A stretch of DNA of 64,000 bases from Afipia sp. OHSU_II-C1 (GCF_000497575.1 NZ_APJI01000030.1:49035-113034), one strand, 5' to 3'; counted from the first letter of the stretch, positions 36,935-44,959 are shown. Made by a program: numbers and translations. The notes: a model not told the origin generated them from the sequence alone.

Positions 36935-37306
36935 ATGAGGACTGTGGATGAGGAATACGCCGCAGGAATAGCTTACGGCATTAGTGCTCACAGAGGAGGA
37001 TGCCTTGGTGGGTACTATGAGTATACTGTGGAGATAACTGCCGAAGCTTTCAAGAGACGGAAGGAAATGCGCGCTTACCAAATCGAACGGATGTGCAAGG
37101 GAAAAAAGGTAAAAGAATTATCAGATCTCACCCTACAAGACGATTTGGTTGTTTTGTTCGGCCCTGGCTTGTCAGCGAAGGACGCCATCGCTTCTTTAAA
37201 GCAAGTTATTAAGAACATTAAAAAGGGTGGGTTGTTAGTTGGGCGTGATCCAAAAGACTTTGACGTCGTAGAGACAGTGAGTGGAGACATAACGCGTATA
37301 CCCTGA
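36935..37306 (+). CDS. Hypothetical protein, 123 aa
   Basis: ATG 36935 has CAGGAG 11 bases upstream. The product is soluble. It begins MRTVDEEYAAGIAYGISAHRGG and ends in a helix and strand region with LVVLFGPGLSAKDAIASLKQ and KNIKKGGLLVGRDP. No family is recognised. It is divergent from the recombinase gene and followed by a likely terminator at 37313-37348. AT-rich codon use sets it apart from the core genes. Confidence 0.5.
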   Translation: MRTVDEEYAAGIAYGISAHRGGCLGGYYEYTVEITAEAFKRRKEMRAYQIERMCKGKKVKELSDLTLQDDLVVLFGPGLSAKDAIASLKQVIKNIKKGGLLVGRDPKDFDVVETVSGDITRIP

Positions 37307-37312
37307 AGACAG

Positions 37313-37348
37313 AGGCGAGCGTTCTTATTGGTCGCTCGCTTCTTGTTT
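37313..37348 (+). terminator. Terminator after the 123-aa gene
   Basis: GCGAGCG (37315-37321) pairs with CGCTCGC (37333-37339), extended by A-T and G-T pairs, followed by TTCTTGTTT. It lies directly after the stop codon. Confidence 0.65.
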
Positions 37349-37748
37349 ATGTGTGAGTGTGCGCTCAGCTTAACTGCAGAGCTTTCGACGAAATGCTTAT
37401 CAGTTGATCGCACGCCGTTGAGCATGTCGCTTCCACCATCTGATGGTTCGAATCCTTCCGCCCCATCTCTATCCGAATAACAAATTCCTAGGGAATGCGA
37501 GCTTTGCCAACTCCGGCGGGAGGACATTTTGCAGGTCGACGGCATTTGGTGCATGAAGATGGATCCAGAGGCCGGATCGCTAAAGACAGCAAGCTCGGGC
37601 GCCGCGCACAGTGGTGAGGGTTAGAGCGATCGGGAGTTTTTTTGCTTCACGAGGGGGCGCTGGTTTTCCCGATCTTGACGATCGTTTCTACAGTGACCGA
37701 GACGGCAAATAGCACTTTTGGTTCTTCCTCCAGGCGACTGGACCGGTC
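37349..37748. other. Gene-free stretch holding a tRNA 3'-end remnant (37430-37465)
   Basis: The plus strand at 37441-37465 reads like a T arm and acceptor end (GATGGTTCGAATCCTTCC then GCCCCA), with no matching 5' half, anticodon arm or complete CCA. On the opposite strand it gives the familiar tRNA-antisense peptide GAEGFEPSDGG. It is most simply an att scar of a second integrating element. The rest, to 37748, shows no convincing gene. Confidence 0.55.
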
Positions 37749-38686
37749 ATGGCTCTCTTCGACATACATAATCCGGACGCACATCCTGATTATACGAAGC
37801 TTCGCACTGCGGAATTTCCGATTGAAAAAGAAATCAAGGCTGGGCTTGAAGCGTTGTGGACACGGTACGAGCCTTACGCTGATGCAAATTTTCGCCAGGA
37901 GTTTTCGCGGCAGCCCGACAATCGTTTCTGGGAGATGTACCTGACGGTCCGTCTGCTGGACGCGGATAAAAAGGTGCGTCTAAAGGCGGGCGTGGTTCGC
38001 GCGGCACGGGACTTCGGACCGGACATTTGCATCTGAAAGGAACACGGAGAATCTGGATTGAGGCTGTGTCACCCGATCAAGGACACCAAGACAACCTCGA
38101 CAAGGTCTCCAACTTACCTGAAGATGGGCGCGTCGATGCCGAGGACGAGCGCCGCAGGGTCGAACTAAGGATCACCGCCGCTCTTGCGAGCAAAATCGAC
38201 AAGTTCAGAACTTACCGTGATGCGGGGATTATCGACGAGCGAGATTCTTGTGTCGTCGCTATCTCAGGGGGGCAGTTTGCGCTGCAGGCTATTCACCTTG
38301 GGCTGCCGCCGCCTGTGACTTCCGTGTATCCCTTCGGCGGGGAACAGGTTGTGTTCAACCCACAAGCCCGTCGCTTCAACTCGGTCTTCGGTGTCGCGCC
38401 GGAGATTGTGCGCGGTGTAGGACCAGCTGTGCAGAGGACAGCATTTCAGGAGCCGGCAAACGCGCTAATCAGCGGCCTCATATGGTCGCGGCGCTCGATC
38501 GGCAACTTCCTTGGACAACCGGACGATTTCGTATTCGTCCAAAGTCAGGTCGGCAAACGGCCCGTACGCCGGGCGTGGCTCAAATGGGCTGAAGCGTATT
38601 TCGTGGTCGAAGACGGCCGACAGCTTTGGGCGATCAAGAGCGGCAGGGACCGCAAGACGTTCAGGACGGCCTCCGGATTCAAGTAG
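37749..38686 (+). pseudogene. Unknown protein split by a frameshift, possible nuclease-like fold
   Basis: The first frame (37749-38036, 95 aa) ends in RAARDFGPDICI. A second frame, one base earlier, continues LKGTRRIWIEAVSPDQG and runs 200 residues to 38686 with no own start codon or ribosome site. Joined, they make about 310 residues. GPDI...RIWIEAV resembles the Asp...Glu core of PD-(D/E)xK nucleases, but the final Lys is not in the usual place. A one-base deletion near 38028-38040 is the simplest reading; a sequencing error is possible. The family is not named. The gene lies upstream of the modification operon on the same strand. Confidence 0.6.
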
Positions 38687-38899
38687 GGGGTGCGCCGCCG
38701 ATCTGGGGTAGCTTGGGTGCGGGCGGGGTGCCGGGCTCACGTTCTTGTTGCTTCGTATAACTTGCTATTTGTTCAAGCTATTGAAATACAAAAGATATTC
38801 GCAACAACCTCAGATTGAGCTATTCGGTACTCATAAGTCCGTTGACTTTTCGCGCAGGCGCCCCATATGATGTTCGGAAATCGAACATGGAGCGTATGC

Positions 38900-39274
38900 A
38901 TGGACGCGGCCGCGATCGAGTTGGAGCAGACGTTCGATAAGAAGATGCCCGAACTCATTTCGGCATTGAGGGCTTGGTTCGAGGAAGAGACAACCCCTAT
39001 CGACGGCGTCGTCGATGAAGCCGATGTGCCTTCGGGTGAGGGCGGATCAATCGTCGGAATGCGCCCTGCGATCGACTCTAAACGGGTCGTGGACGCGACG
39101 GTTATCACAAAGAAGGTCCTAGGCATTCCCCTACCACCGGCCATCATTAAGCCCGGTGGTTACAACAGCTGCGAGGAAATGATCGATGACATCGTGCCCA
39201 AGCTCAAGAAGGTGTTTACGGGTGAGATCAAGGTGAGAACGCCAAAGCCCGTGAAGCAGCCAGAAGCAGCGTGA
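38900..39274 (+). CDS. Acyl-carrier-protein-like small protein, first gene of the modification operon
   Basis: The product has 124 residues. The core resembles an acyl/peptidyl carrier protein: PAIDSKRVVDATVITKKVLG (about 57-75), where Asp59-Ser60-Lys61 sits where carriers have the Asp-Ser-Leu that takes phosphopantetheine, then IPLPPAIIKPGGYNSCEEM and a final helix IDDIVPKLKKVF. That the last gene of the same operon is AcpS, the enzyme that loads such carriers, strongly supports this. The match is weak by eye, and the Gly-rich stretch before the motif is unusual. GGAG seven bases before ATG 38900 fixes the start. It begins eight bases ahead of the XRE gene. Confidence 0.55.
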   Translation: MDAAAIELEQTFDKKMPELISALRAWFEEETTPIDGVVDEADVPSGEGGSIVGMRPAIDSKRVVDATVITKKVLGIPLPPAIIKPGGYNSCEEMIDDIVPKLKKVFTGEIKVRTPKPVKQPEAA

Positions 39275-39281
39275 GGACGAG

Positions 39282-39638
39282 ATGAGTGACGAGGCTGAAC
39301 AATGGAAGCTCATCGGTGATCGACTCCGGCAAGCACGTGAATATCTTGAATTGAAGCAGGAAGAAGCTGCCGATGCCGTCGGCGTCTCCCGGTCGGCGTT
39401 GTCCTTGATTGAAAATGGTCGACGCAAGGTCGACGCGGTCGAGCTCGCGCGCTTCGCCGAAGTCTATAGCCAAACGATCGAAGCCCTTTCAGGAACTGCC
39501 AGCACACCTCCGTTGCCTGAGAGTGTTCAGGCGCTCGCACGCGCGGCGACCGAGCTGTCGGCCGACGACCGCGATGAATTGTTGCGCTTCGCCGAGTTTC
39601 TCCAGGCGCGCAGTCCGCGGAGCGCCCCCCGTGGCTAG
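39282..39638 (+). CDS. XRE-family regulator paired with ImmA-type peptidase
   Basis: The product has 118 residues. An N-terminal Cro/CI helix-turn-helix (about 10-65) reads IGDRLRQAREYLELKQEEAADAVGVSRSALSLIENGRRKVDAVEL. A helical tail follows (ATELSADDRDELLRFAEFLQ). The stop overlaps the peptidase start by eight bases. In phage and ICE systems of the ImmR/ImmA type, the repressor is destroyed by the adjacent metallopeptidase after a stress signal; the same logic may control this operon. GAGGACGAG before the ATG is the ribosome site. Confidence 0.88.
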   Translation: MSDEAEQWKLIGDRLRQAREYLELKQEEAADAVGVSRSALSLIENGRRKVDAVELARFAEVYSQTIEALSGTASTPPLPESVQALARAATELSADDRDELLRFAEFLQARSPRSAPRG

Positions 39639-40650
39639 ATCACCCGTTGCAGCCACTCGTCTTGATGCTGTTGCCGCGGCTAAACGCGTGCACGAGGAGC
39701 TTGGCCTGCAATCTCGCGTGACACATGGATCGGGCATCATTGATGTCTTCGAGGCGATCGCTGAGCTCGGCATTCCGCTTATGTTCAAGCCGCTGAACTC
39801 GGCGCTCGGACTGTGCCTACCGGCGCCATTGCGGGGAATCATGGTTACGACAAAGCGTGGCCTGCACATTCAACGTTTTACTGCGGCCCACGAACTAGGG
39901 CACGTGGTGCTTAATCACCGCGGCAGCATCGACAAGGTCATCTTGGAGCGAGGGCCATTGGTGCCGACCGGAGGGCGGGATCTACAGGAGGTGGCCGCTG
40001 ATGCTTTCGCAGCCGAGTTCCTTTTGCCCCGCTGGCTATATCGCCATCACATCCGCACGCAGGGATGGACTGTTGCGCGACATCTACGCAACCCCGACAT
40101 TATCTATCAGCTCTCACTGCGCATGGGGGCAAGTTACGAAGCGACATGTTGGGGGCTCGTGGGCCATCAGATACTCCCTCAGGGCGAGGTTGACGAACTG
40201 CGCAAGGCAAAGGTCGCTCAGTTGAAGGCCTCGCTTGGCGAGGAATTCCGGCCGAACGACAGCTGGGCGGACGTCTGGCGGCTGACCGGTAAGGACGATG
40301 GCGCTGAGATTATCGGCAATCCCGAAGATCTCCTTCGCATCGATCTTGAGGAGGAGGCTGGCAGCGGCCACCAGTGGCAAGTGGAGGCCCTTCGGTTAGC
40401 AGGTTACGAGGTCCTTTCGGACAAATCGTCGTTCTCCCGCGATCCTGTACATTATGGTGCTCCGTCGGTGCGTTCGCTCATCGCTCGCCCGCCCCCGAGC
40501 GGGACCGGCCCGCTGACAATGCGTGAGACCCAACCTTGGAATCCCGTGGCGGCCGACGATCCGACCTTCTCGTTCGCTCTGTCGTTGCAAGGTCGAGAAA
40601 CCGGTGGCCTATCGCGCGCCAACCGCCGTCGTTTGGGAAGGCAAACTTGA
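39631..40650 (+). CDS. ImmA/IrrE metallopeptidase with C-terminal chagasin-like inhibitor domain
   Basis: The product has 339 residues from GTG 39631. Residues 1-190 are an ImmA/IrrE zinc peptidase: HELGH (87-91) in FTAAHELGHVVLNHRG and the downstream helix EVAADAFAAEFLLP. Residues about 225-322 form a separate domain with the three-loop pattern of chagasin-type inhibitors of papain proteases: GSGHQWQV (NPTTGYxW-like), YGAPSV, and RETQPWNP (RPW-like) after a strand TGPLTM. The next gene encodes a papain-like peptidase, so the tail may hold it inactive. The peptidase half is sure; the inhibitor half is a fold-level guess. The stop overlaps the next start. Confidence 0.8.
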   Translation: MARSPVAATRLDAVAAAKRVHEELGLQSRVTHGSGIIDVFEAIAELGIPLMFKPLNSALGLCLPAPLRGIMVTTKRGLHIQRFTAAHELGHVVLNHRGSIDKVILERGPLVPTGGRDLQEVAADAFAAEFLLPRWLYRHHIRTQGWTVARHLRNPDIIYQLSLRMGASYEATCWGLVGHQILPQGEVDELRKAKVAQLKASLGEEFRPNDSWADVWRLTGKDDGAEIIGNPEDLLRIDLEEEAGSGHQWQVEALRLAGYEVLSDKSSFSRDPVHYGAPSVRSLIARPPPSGTGPLTMRETQPWNPVAADDPTFSFALSLQGRETGGLSRANRRRLGRQT

Positions 40651-41282
40651 TAGCCGTGCGTGCCGATCTCCGTCCCGGCCTCCAACCGGTTCGCTTCCAA
40701 GGGCGCAGGATGTCGTGCCTAGCCTTTGCCAGTTCGACCGCGCACGAACACAGGGCAGGCATCACCGAGCATCTGAGCGTCGAGTATTTGTTTTATCATT
40801 CCGTGGAGCGAATGCCCGGCAAGAATCCATCTGCAGGCACGACGATGCACGCGGCCGCTGGTGCGCTCTGGGACGAGGGACAGCCTGTCGAGACTGCCTG
40901 GCCTTACAATCTCCTGCCGGTAGTCCCGTGGAACCAACCGGCCCTTAAGACACCGCTCTACAAACGGCGGATGTCGGTGGGCGCGCTGACCTTTGATGAG
41001 ATCGTTAAAGTTCTGGATGGAGGGCAAACAGTCGTTTGCGGCCTGATCATGACCCAAGCCTTCTACCAGCCCGACACCATCGGCCGCATACCAGATCAAA
41101 GTCCCGACCCTGAGCGCGGCGGTCACGCGGTGCTGGCCGTGGGCCACGGTGTGCAGCGCGACGGCATCGAGTGCCTGTTGATCCGAAACAGCTGGGGCAC
41201 AGCCTGGGGAGTTGGCGGCTACGGCTGGCTGTCTCGCGCTTACATCGCCCGACAATTGCGTGAAACCGCGACATTGGCCTAG
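40647..41282 (+). CDS. Papain-like (C1 family) cysteine peptidase without pro-domain
   Basis: The product has about 211 residues from TTG 40647 (overlapping the upstream stop) or 208 from GTG 40656. All four active-site elements are present: Gln18 and Cys24 in QGRRMSCLAFASSTAHE, His160 in GGHAVLAVGHG, and Asn181 in RNSWGTAWGVGGYGWLS. It begins at once with the catalytic domain, with no signal peptide or inhibitory propeptide, so it would be active in the cytoplasm unless controlled; the chagasin-like domain encoded just upstream is the natural candidate. Bacterial C1 peptidases inside a nucleotide-enzyme operon are unusual. Confidence 0.88.
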   Translation: MIAVRADLRPGLQPVRFQGRRMSCLAFASSTAHEHRAGITEHLSVEYLFYHSVERMPGKNPSAGTTMHAAAGALWDEGQPVETAWPYNLLPVVPWNQPALKTPLYKRRMSVGALTFDEIVKVLDGGQTVVCGLIMTQAFYQPDTIGRIPDQSPDPERGGHAVLAVGHGVQRDGIECLLIRNSWGTAWGVGGYGWLSRAYIARQLRETATLA

Positions 41283-41291
41283 GAGGTCGAT

Positions 41292-42098
41292 ATGGAATTG
41301 ATCAAAGCTCAAACTGCACCGAACGTCTGGCTCGCGGCCGTCGAATATCTTGAGCAATGCGAAAATCAAGAGGACTTTGACGTCATCCTGCATGTAACTG
41401 ATCCGACAGTGCTGTCGAAGCCGGATCGCGCTGTCTACCAAGAGGTCGACAAGTTCTTCACCGATCATGGCGCCTTCAGCATCCATACCGTCGCTGAGAC
41501 GATCTTCCCTCTCGACGAGTACCTGCGAAAGGGCGCGAGCAACGTTTACAATGAGTTTCCAGGAAAAATCCGGGAAATCCAGAAAGGACGCACCGACAGC
41601 AATTGGGGAAGCTATGCCTATCGCTTCCTGCGGCAGCAGGACGCGCATGGCGCGATATTTAATCCCTTGGAGGAGCTCGTTGCCAAGATCAAGGCACACG
41701 GGAAATATCGCGCCTCATTTGAGCTCAATGCGGGGCGCCCGATTGAAGAAGACATTCCAATTTACGATGCTGTGACCGATCGCAAACGTCTTTATGGCGG
41801 CCCTTGTTTGAGTCACCTCAGCATCAAGGTCCACGACGGAAAAGTGCGATTGAATGCGACGTATCGGTCCCACTACTATGTGCGCCGCTTGCTCGGCAAC
41901 CTGGTCGGCCTTGGCCGACTACAATACTTCATCGCAAAAGAGACAAACCTCGCGGTCGGAGGTCTGACGATCAATTCAACGTTCGCCCGTCTCGATAGCG
42001 GCTCGAGTGACAGTTGTGGCAAGTGGGGCAAGCGCGATGTCGAAATGCTGATCGCTCGCTGTCGCGATCTGTACAGGGCCACACCTGCTGCGGCTTGA
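41292..42098 (+). CDS. Thymidylate-synthase-like protein
   Basis: The product has 268 residues. The C-terminal half has the core of the thymidylate synthase/hydroxymethylase fold: the nucleophile region GGPCLSHLSIKV (Cys172), then RLNATYRSHYYVRRLLGN (Arg192-Ser193 and Asn203, compare QRSxD...N in ThyA), LVGLGRLQYFIAKETNL and GGLTINSTFARL. The Asp of QRSxD is replaced (YRSHY), so substrate or reaction differs from ordinary ThyA. Relatives in phages add one-carbon groups to dUMP or dCMP. With the hypermodification homologue downstream, a role in making 5-substituted deoxyuridine nucleotides is inferred. AGGAGG lies just before ATG 41292. Confidence 0.78.
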   Translation: MELIKAQTAPNVWLAAVEYLEQCENQEDFDVILHVTDPTVLSKPDRAVYQEVDKFFTDHGAFSIHTVAETIFPLDEYLRKGASNVYNEFPGKIREIQKGRTDSNWGSYAYRFLRQQDAHGAIFNPLEELVAKIKAHGKYRASFELNAGRPIEEDIPIYDAVTDRKRLYGGPCLSHLSIKVHDGKVRLNATYRSHYYVRRLLGNLVGLGRLQYFIAKETNLAVGGLTINSTFARLDSGSSDSCGKWGKRDVEMLIARCRDLYRATPAAA

Positions 42099-42112
42099 AG
42101 GAATTCAGATCG

Positions 42113-42706
42113 ATGAATCCACAAAACCATCTTCTAAAGATGCAATGGGCCCAACTTAAGCATGATGAGGCATACCATAAGGATGTCGTAATCATGCCGC
42201 TTGCGGAGCGCATCAAGCATATGGCTCTCCACAACGCGAAATATGTCGCCTATTTTTTCGAGGCCCTTGACCAAGGCGACGGCGCCAAGTTGACGAAGAC
42301 GCTGACGGACGCGTTCATCATAGTGCTCGCAAGTGCCAATACCCTCAACCAGGACATCGGTCGTGACCTTGGCGAGGGTGCCGAGGCGGCTGTGTCGTTC
42401 CCCTCACTCGGCGCGAGCCTCGCTAACGAACTCGGCAAGGACGGCGACGATTATTGGCTTGTTCGCAACTTTGCTCGTCACACAGGGCGTCTGGCCAAAG
42501 TCTGCGAATCCTGGGATCATCTGGAAAGCATTGTATTTCGAGACGAGATGAAGCAATGCAATCTGCAACTGCTCAAGGTGATCCTCGCGGAGGCGAGCGC
42601 AAGGCAGTTGGACATAGCTGAGGCCTATCAATCGCGTATGCGCCAGGTGGAAACGCGTTCGATCTTTGATCAGCTTTTCCGGGAAGGGGCAGGGGGTGAA
42701 GCGTAA
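42113..42706 (+). CDS. All-helical, MazG-like protein, 197 aa
   Basis: From ATG 42113 (GAAGGAATTC upstream) the product is wholly helical. The stretch LAERIKHMALHNAKYVAYFFEAL followed by KTLTDAFIIVLASANTLNQDI is reminiscent of all-alpha NTP pyrophosphohydrolases (MazG/dUTPase-2 type), which use acidic residues in paired helices. The acidic metal ligands are not clearly complete (only the Glu/Asp of the second helix is evident), so the family call is tentative. In this operon a nucleotide pyrophosphatase would make sense. The stop shares a base with the next ATG (TAATG). Confidence 0.5.
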   Translation: MNPQNHLLKMQWAQLKHDEAYHKDVVIMPLAERIKHMALHNAKYVAYFFEALDQGDGAKLTKTLTDAFIIVLASANTLNQDIGRDLGEGAEAAVSFPSLGASLANELGKDGDDYWLVRNFARHTGRLAKVCESWDHLESIVFRDEMKQCNLQLLKVILAEASARQLDIAEAYQSRMRQVETRSIFDQLFREGAGGEA

Positions 42707-43431
42707 TGTTCTGGGGCGGTTCGCGTTTGAAGGATGAGTTGCCGAACCTCATCACCGACTATACCGATGACCGCATCGATGGGGCGGCCTACCGTCTGCG
42801 GGTTGGCCCGGAGGTCTACGTCTCGCCTACCGGAGAGCCCGATGATCCGCGCAACAAGCCCAAGACTCAGTTGGGTCCTGGGCAAGGCTTTACAGTCCCG
42901 GCAGGGCAATTCGGATTCCTCCTCACTGAAGAGAACGTCAAGGTGCCGCCGACAGCGATCGCCTTCATTTCGATGCGGGCAAGCTACAAGTTCCAGGGTT
43001 TGGTGAACGTATCCGGTTTCCACGTCGACCCAAATTATGATGGACGGTTGATCTTCTCCATCTTCAATGCGGGACCGGGGCCGGTTCATCTCGCGCGGGG
43101 AGAGGAGTGCTTTCTGATCTTCTACTCCACCCTTGATCGGCCAGAGGACGTCAAAGTCAAGGAGGGCCACGACTCGATTCCGTCGAATCTCACGGGCCCC
43201 ATTGCGGGCGGATTGCAGTCATTTGCTGGCCTGCTGTCGAAGATCAACGAAAACGACAAGAAGGTTTCTGACCGCGTCAACACGCTGGAGCGTGAGCAAG
43301 CCATCCTGAAATGGGCCATCGCGCTCGCCGTCGGCGCTCTCATCTCGGTGGGATTGCGCGATTGCTCGTTCACGCGACCATCGGACCAAGCGAAGTCCGG
43401 CATTTCTGCACCAGCCCCGCGTGCGCCGTGA
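42706..43431 (+). CDS. dCTP deaminase/dUTPase-like protein with coiled coil and membrane tail
   Basis: The product has 241 residues. Residues 1-150 have the trimeric Dcd/dUTPase fold: RIDGAAYRLRVGPEVYV, FTVPAGQFGFLLT, AFISMRASYKFQGLVNVSGF, then HVDPNYDGRLIFSIFNAG (106-123), the signature strand. A short coiled coil (about 172-200, NENDKKVSDRVNTLERE) and one membrane helix (200-217, LKWAIALAVGALISVGL) follow, an unusual addition that would place the enzyme on the membrane. Dcd-type enzymes deaminate dCTP or hydrolyse dUTP; some act in phage defence by draining dCTP. The catalytic Glu of Dcd is not obvious. It is translationally coupled to the previous gene. Confidence 0.82.
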   Translation: MFWGGSRLKDELPNLITDYTDDRIDGAAYRLRVGPEVYVSPTGEPDDPRNKPKTQLGPGQGFTVPAGQFGFLLTEENVKVPPTAIAFISMRASYKFQGLVNVSGFHVDPNYDGRLIFSIFNAGPGPVHLARGEECFLIFYSTLDRPEDVKVKEGHDSIPSNLTGPIAGGLQSFAGLLSKINENDKKVSDRVNTLEREQAILKWAIALAVGALISVGLRDCSFTRPSDQAKSGISAPAPRAP

Positions 43432-43565
43432 CCCCTGCGCGCCCGGAGCTGTTAACGGGGAGCGCAAAATCCGGTACTATCAGGCGATTCTTATAGGCGT
43501 ATCGGCGCCCAATCGGTGCGTTCGCGCTGTGCCGGCTATTCCAGCGCTTAAGGTTATCAGGGGCC

Positions 43566-44564
43566 ATGGTACCAACACCGGTTTTCGAGACTTATTGGCG
43601 CTTTGCAGCCGAGCGTCAGGCAATGTACTTTCGACGAATGGCGGACCCCGTTGGCCCTTGGACCAAGGACCCGATTCTCGCGAACTTTCGATTCACGAAC
43701 GCCTATCGTGCAAGTGATCGCGTGAGTCAATATTTGATCCGGGAGATCCAATATCATCCAGATCGCTCATCGAGACCCTCCGAAGTCTTTTTCCGGACTA
43801 TCCTCTTCAAGTTGTTTAATCGGATAGACACGTGGGAAGAGCTTGAACGGTGCCTTGGCCCGCTCGTCTGGGACCGTCTCGATCTGAATGTGGTTGCAAA
43901 GACGCTCAATCGCATGATGGATCGCGGAACCAAGCTCTATTCGGCGGCATACATCATGCCGTCGCCCCCGCTTGGTCATAAACGCAAGCACGCAAACCAT
44001 CTTGCCTTGCTGGCGCGGATGATGGAGGATCGTCTTCCCGACCGGATTTGCCAGGCTCCGACGCTCCAAGACATTTACGAACTACTCCTCAGCTATCCCG
44101 GGATAGGTCCCTTCCTCGCGTTTCAGTACGCGATTGACTTGAATTACGCTGCCTTTCTTACCCATGCTGAAAGTGATTTTGTCGTTGCCGGTCCTGGGGC
44201 GGCTGACGGCATCGCGAAGTGCTTTACCAACACGGGCGGCCGGCGCGCAGAAGACGTCATCCATTGGGTTTGTGATCGGCAGGAGGAGGCGTTTCGTTCC
44301 GCCGGGATCAAATTCCAGGACCTCTTTGGGCGTCGGTTGCAGCCCATTGATTGTCAAAATCTCTTCTGCGAAATCTCCAAATATGCGCGCGTTGCGCATC
44401 CCGAAATTCGTGGCGTCACTGGACGAACCCGCATCAAGCAGCTCTATCGTCAGGCTGCTGAACCGCCGCAGACGCCGGTGTTCCCTCCGCGTTGGGGCCT
44501 GCGTGTCCCCAATGAGAGGGTACCAATATCGACGACGAAGGAGCGAATAGAGTTATTCGCATGA
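43566..44564 (+). CDS. Alpha-glutamyl/putrescinyl thymine pyrophosphorylase-like (5-hmdU kinase helical domain family) protein
   Basis: The product is 332 residues long and closely fits the family of putative DNA base hypermodification proteins (aGPT-Pplase clade, HMUDK_hel). Diagnostic blocks are FETYWRFAAERQAMYFRRM, PILANFRFTNAYRASDRVSQYLI, PSEVFFRTILFKLFNRIDTWE, KLYSAAYIMPSP, LLLSYPGIGPFLAFQYAIDLNY, VAGPGAADGIAKCF, and IDCQNLFCEISKYARVAHPE with GRTRIKQLYR. Phage relatives act on phosphorylated 5-hydroxymethyluracil in DNA to attach amino-acid or polyamine groups. No P-loop kinase domain is fused here. A 134-base gap precedes it; its stop overlaps the next ATG (ATGA). Confidence 0.85.
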   Translation: MVPTPVFETYWRFAAERQAMYFRRMADPVGPWTKDPILANFRFTNAYRASDRVSQYLIREIQYHPDRSSRPSEVFFRTILFKLFNRIDTWEELERCLGPLVWDRLDLNVVAKTLNRMMDRGTKLYSAAYIMPSPPLGHKRKHANHLALLARMMEDRLPDRICQAPTLQDIYELLLSYPGIGPFLAFQYAIDLNYAAFLTHAESDFVVAGPGAADGIAKCFTNTGGRRAEDVIHWVCDRQEEAFRSAGIKFQDLFGRRLQPIDCQNLFCEISKYARVAHPEIRGVTGRTRIKQLYRQAAEPPQTPVFPPRWGLRVPNERVPISTTKERIELFA

Positions 44565-44953
44565 CGCAGGACCGAAAGGCCAAATCCGACGAGGATAACA
44601 AAACTTCGAAATGGATGGTGGCGTTGCCGATCATCGCGTCAGCTCTGGTGCGGATTGTGTACGCGCTCGGTGCGGTGGCACTCATCTTTGCCCTAATTCA
44701 GGTCGTTCGCGCAAGTTATTCTCTTCCTGCAGCCATCGATCCTTCGAAGTTCGTCGATCAACATGGGCCTGCGGTTCTCGGGATCCCTATTGCTGCGATC
44801 GCTGCGCTTTTGCTCGTCAGCCTCACACGTGCGCTCGATGGTCCGATGTCATTCGATCTTTTTGGGTTGAAATCAGAAGGCGCCGCGGCAACCTGTATCA
44901 TCTGGGCCGTTCTTTTCCTCGTCATATCTCTCACGCTTCGTGCCCTTTGGTAG
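44561..44953 (+). CDS. Small polytopic membrane protein, 130 aa
   Basis: The product has three likely membrane helices: about 18-48 (WMVALPIIASALVRIVYALG and on), 72-88 (AVLGIPIAAIAALLLVSL) and 110-127 (TCIIWAVLFLVISLTL), after a charged start MTQDRKAKSDEDNKTSK. No family is recognised. It is coupled by ATGA to the hypermodification gene and lies six bases before acpS. It might be the membrane anchor or effector of the system, together with the membrane tail of the Dcd-like protein; this is only inference. Confidence 0.65.
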   Translation: MTQDRKAKSDEDNKTSKWMVALPIIASALVRIVYALGAVALIFALIQVVRASYSLPAAIDPSKFVDQHGPAVLGIPIAAIAALLLVSLTRALDGPMSFDLFGLKSEGAAATCIIWAVLFLVISLTLRALW

Positions 44954-44959
44954 GCAGCA

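Noticed and set aside
37430..37465. Complete tRNA gene
   Set aside because: Only T arm and part of the acceptor end are present; no 5' half, anticodon arm or complete CCA can be paired.
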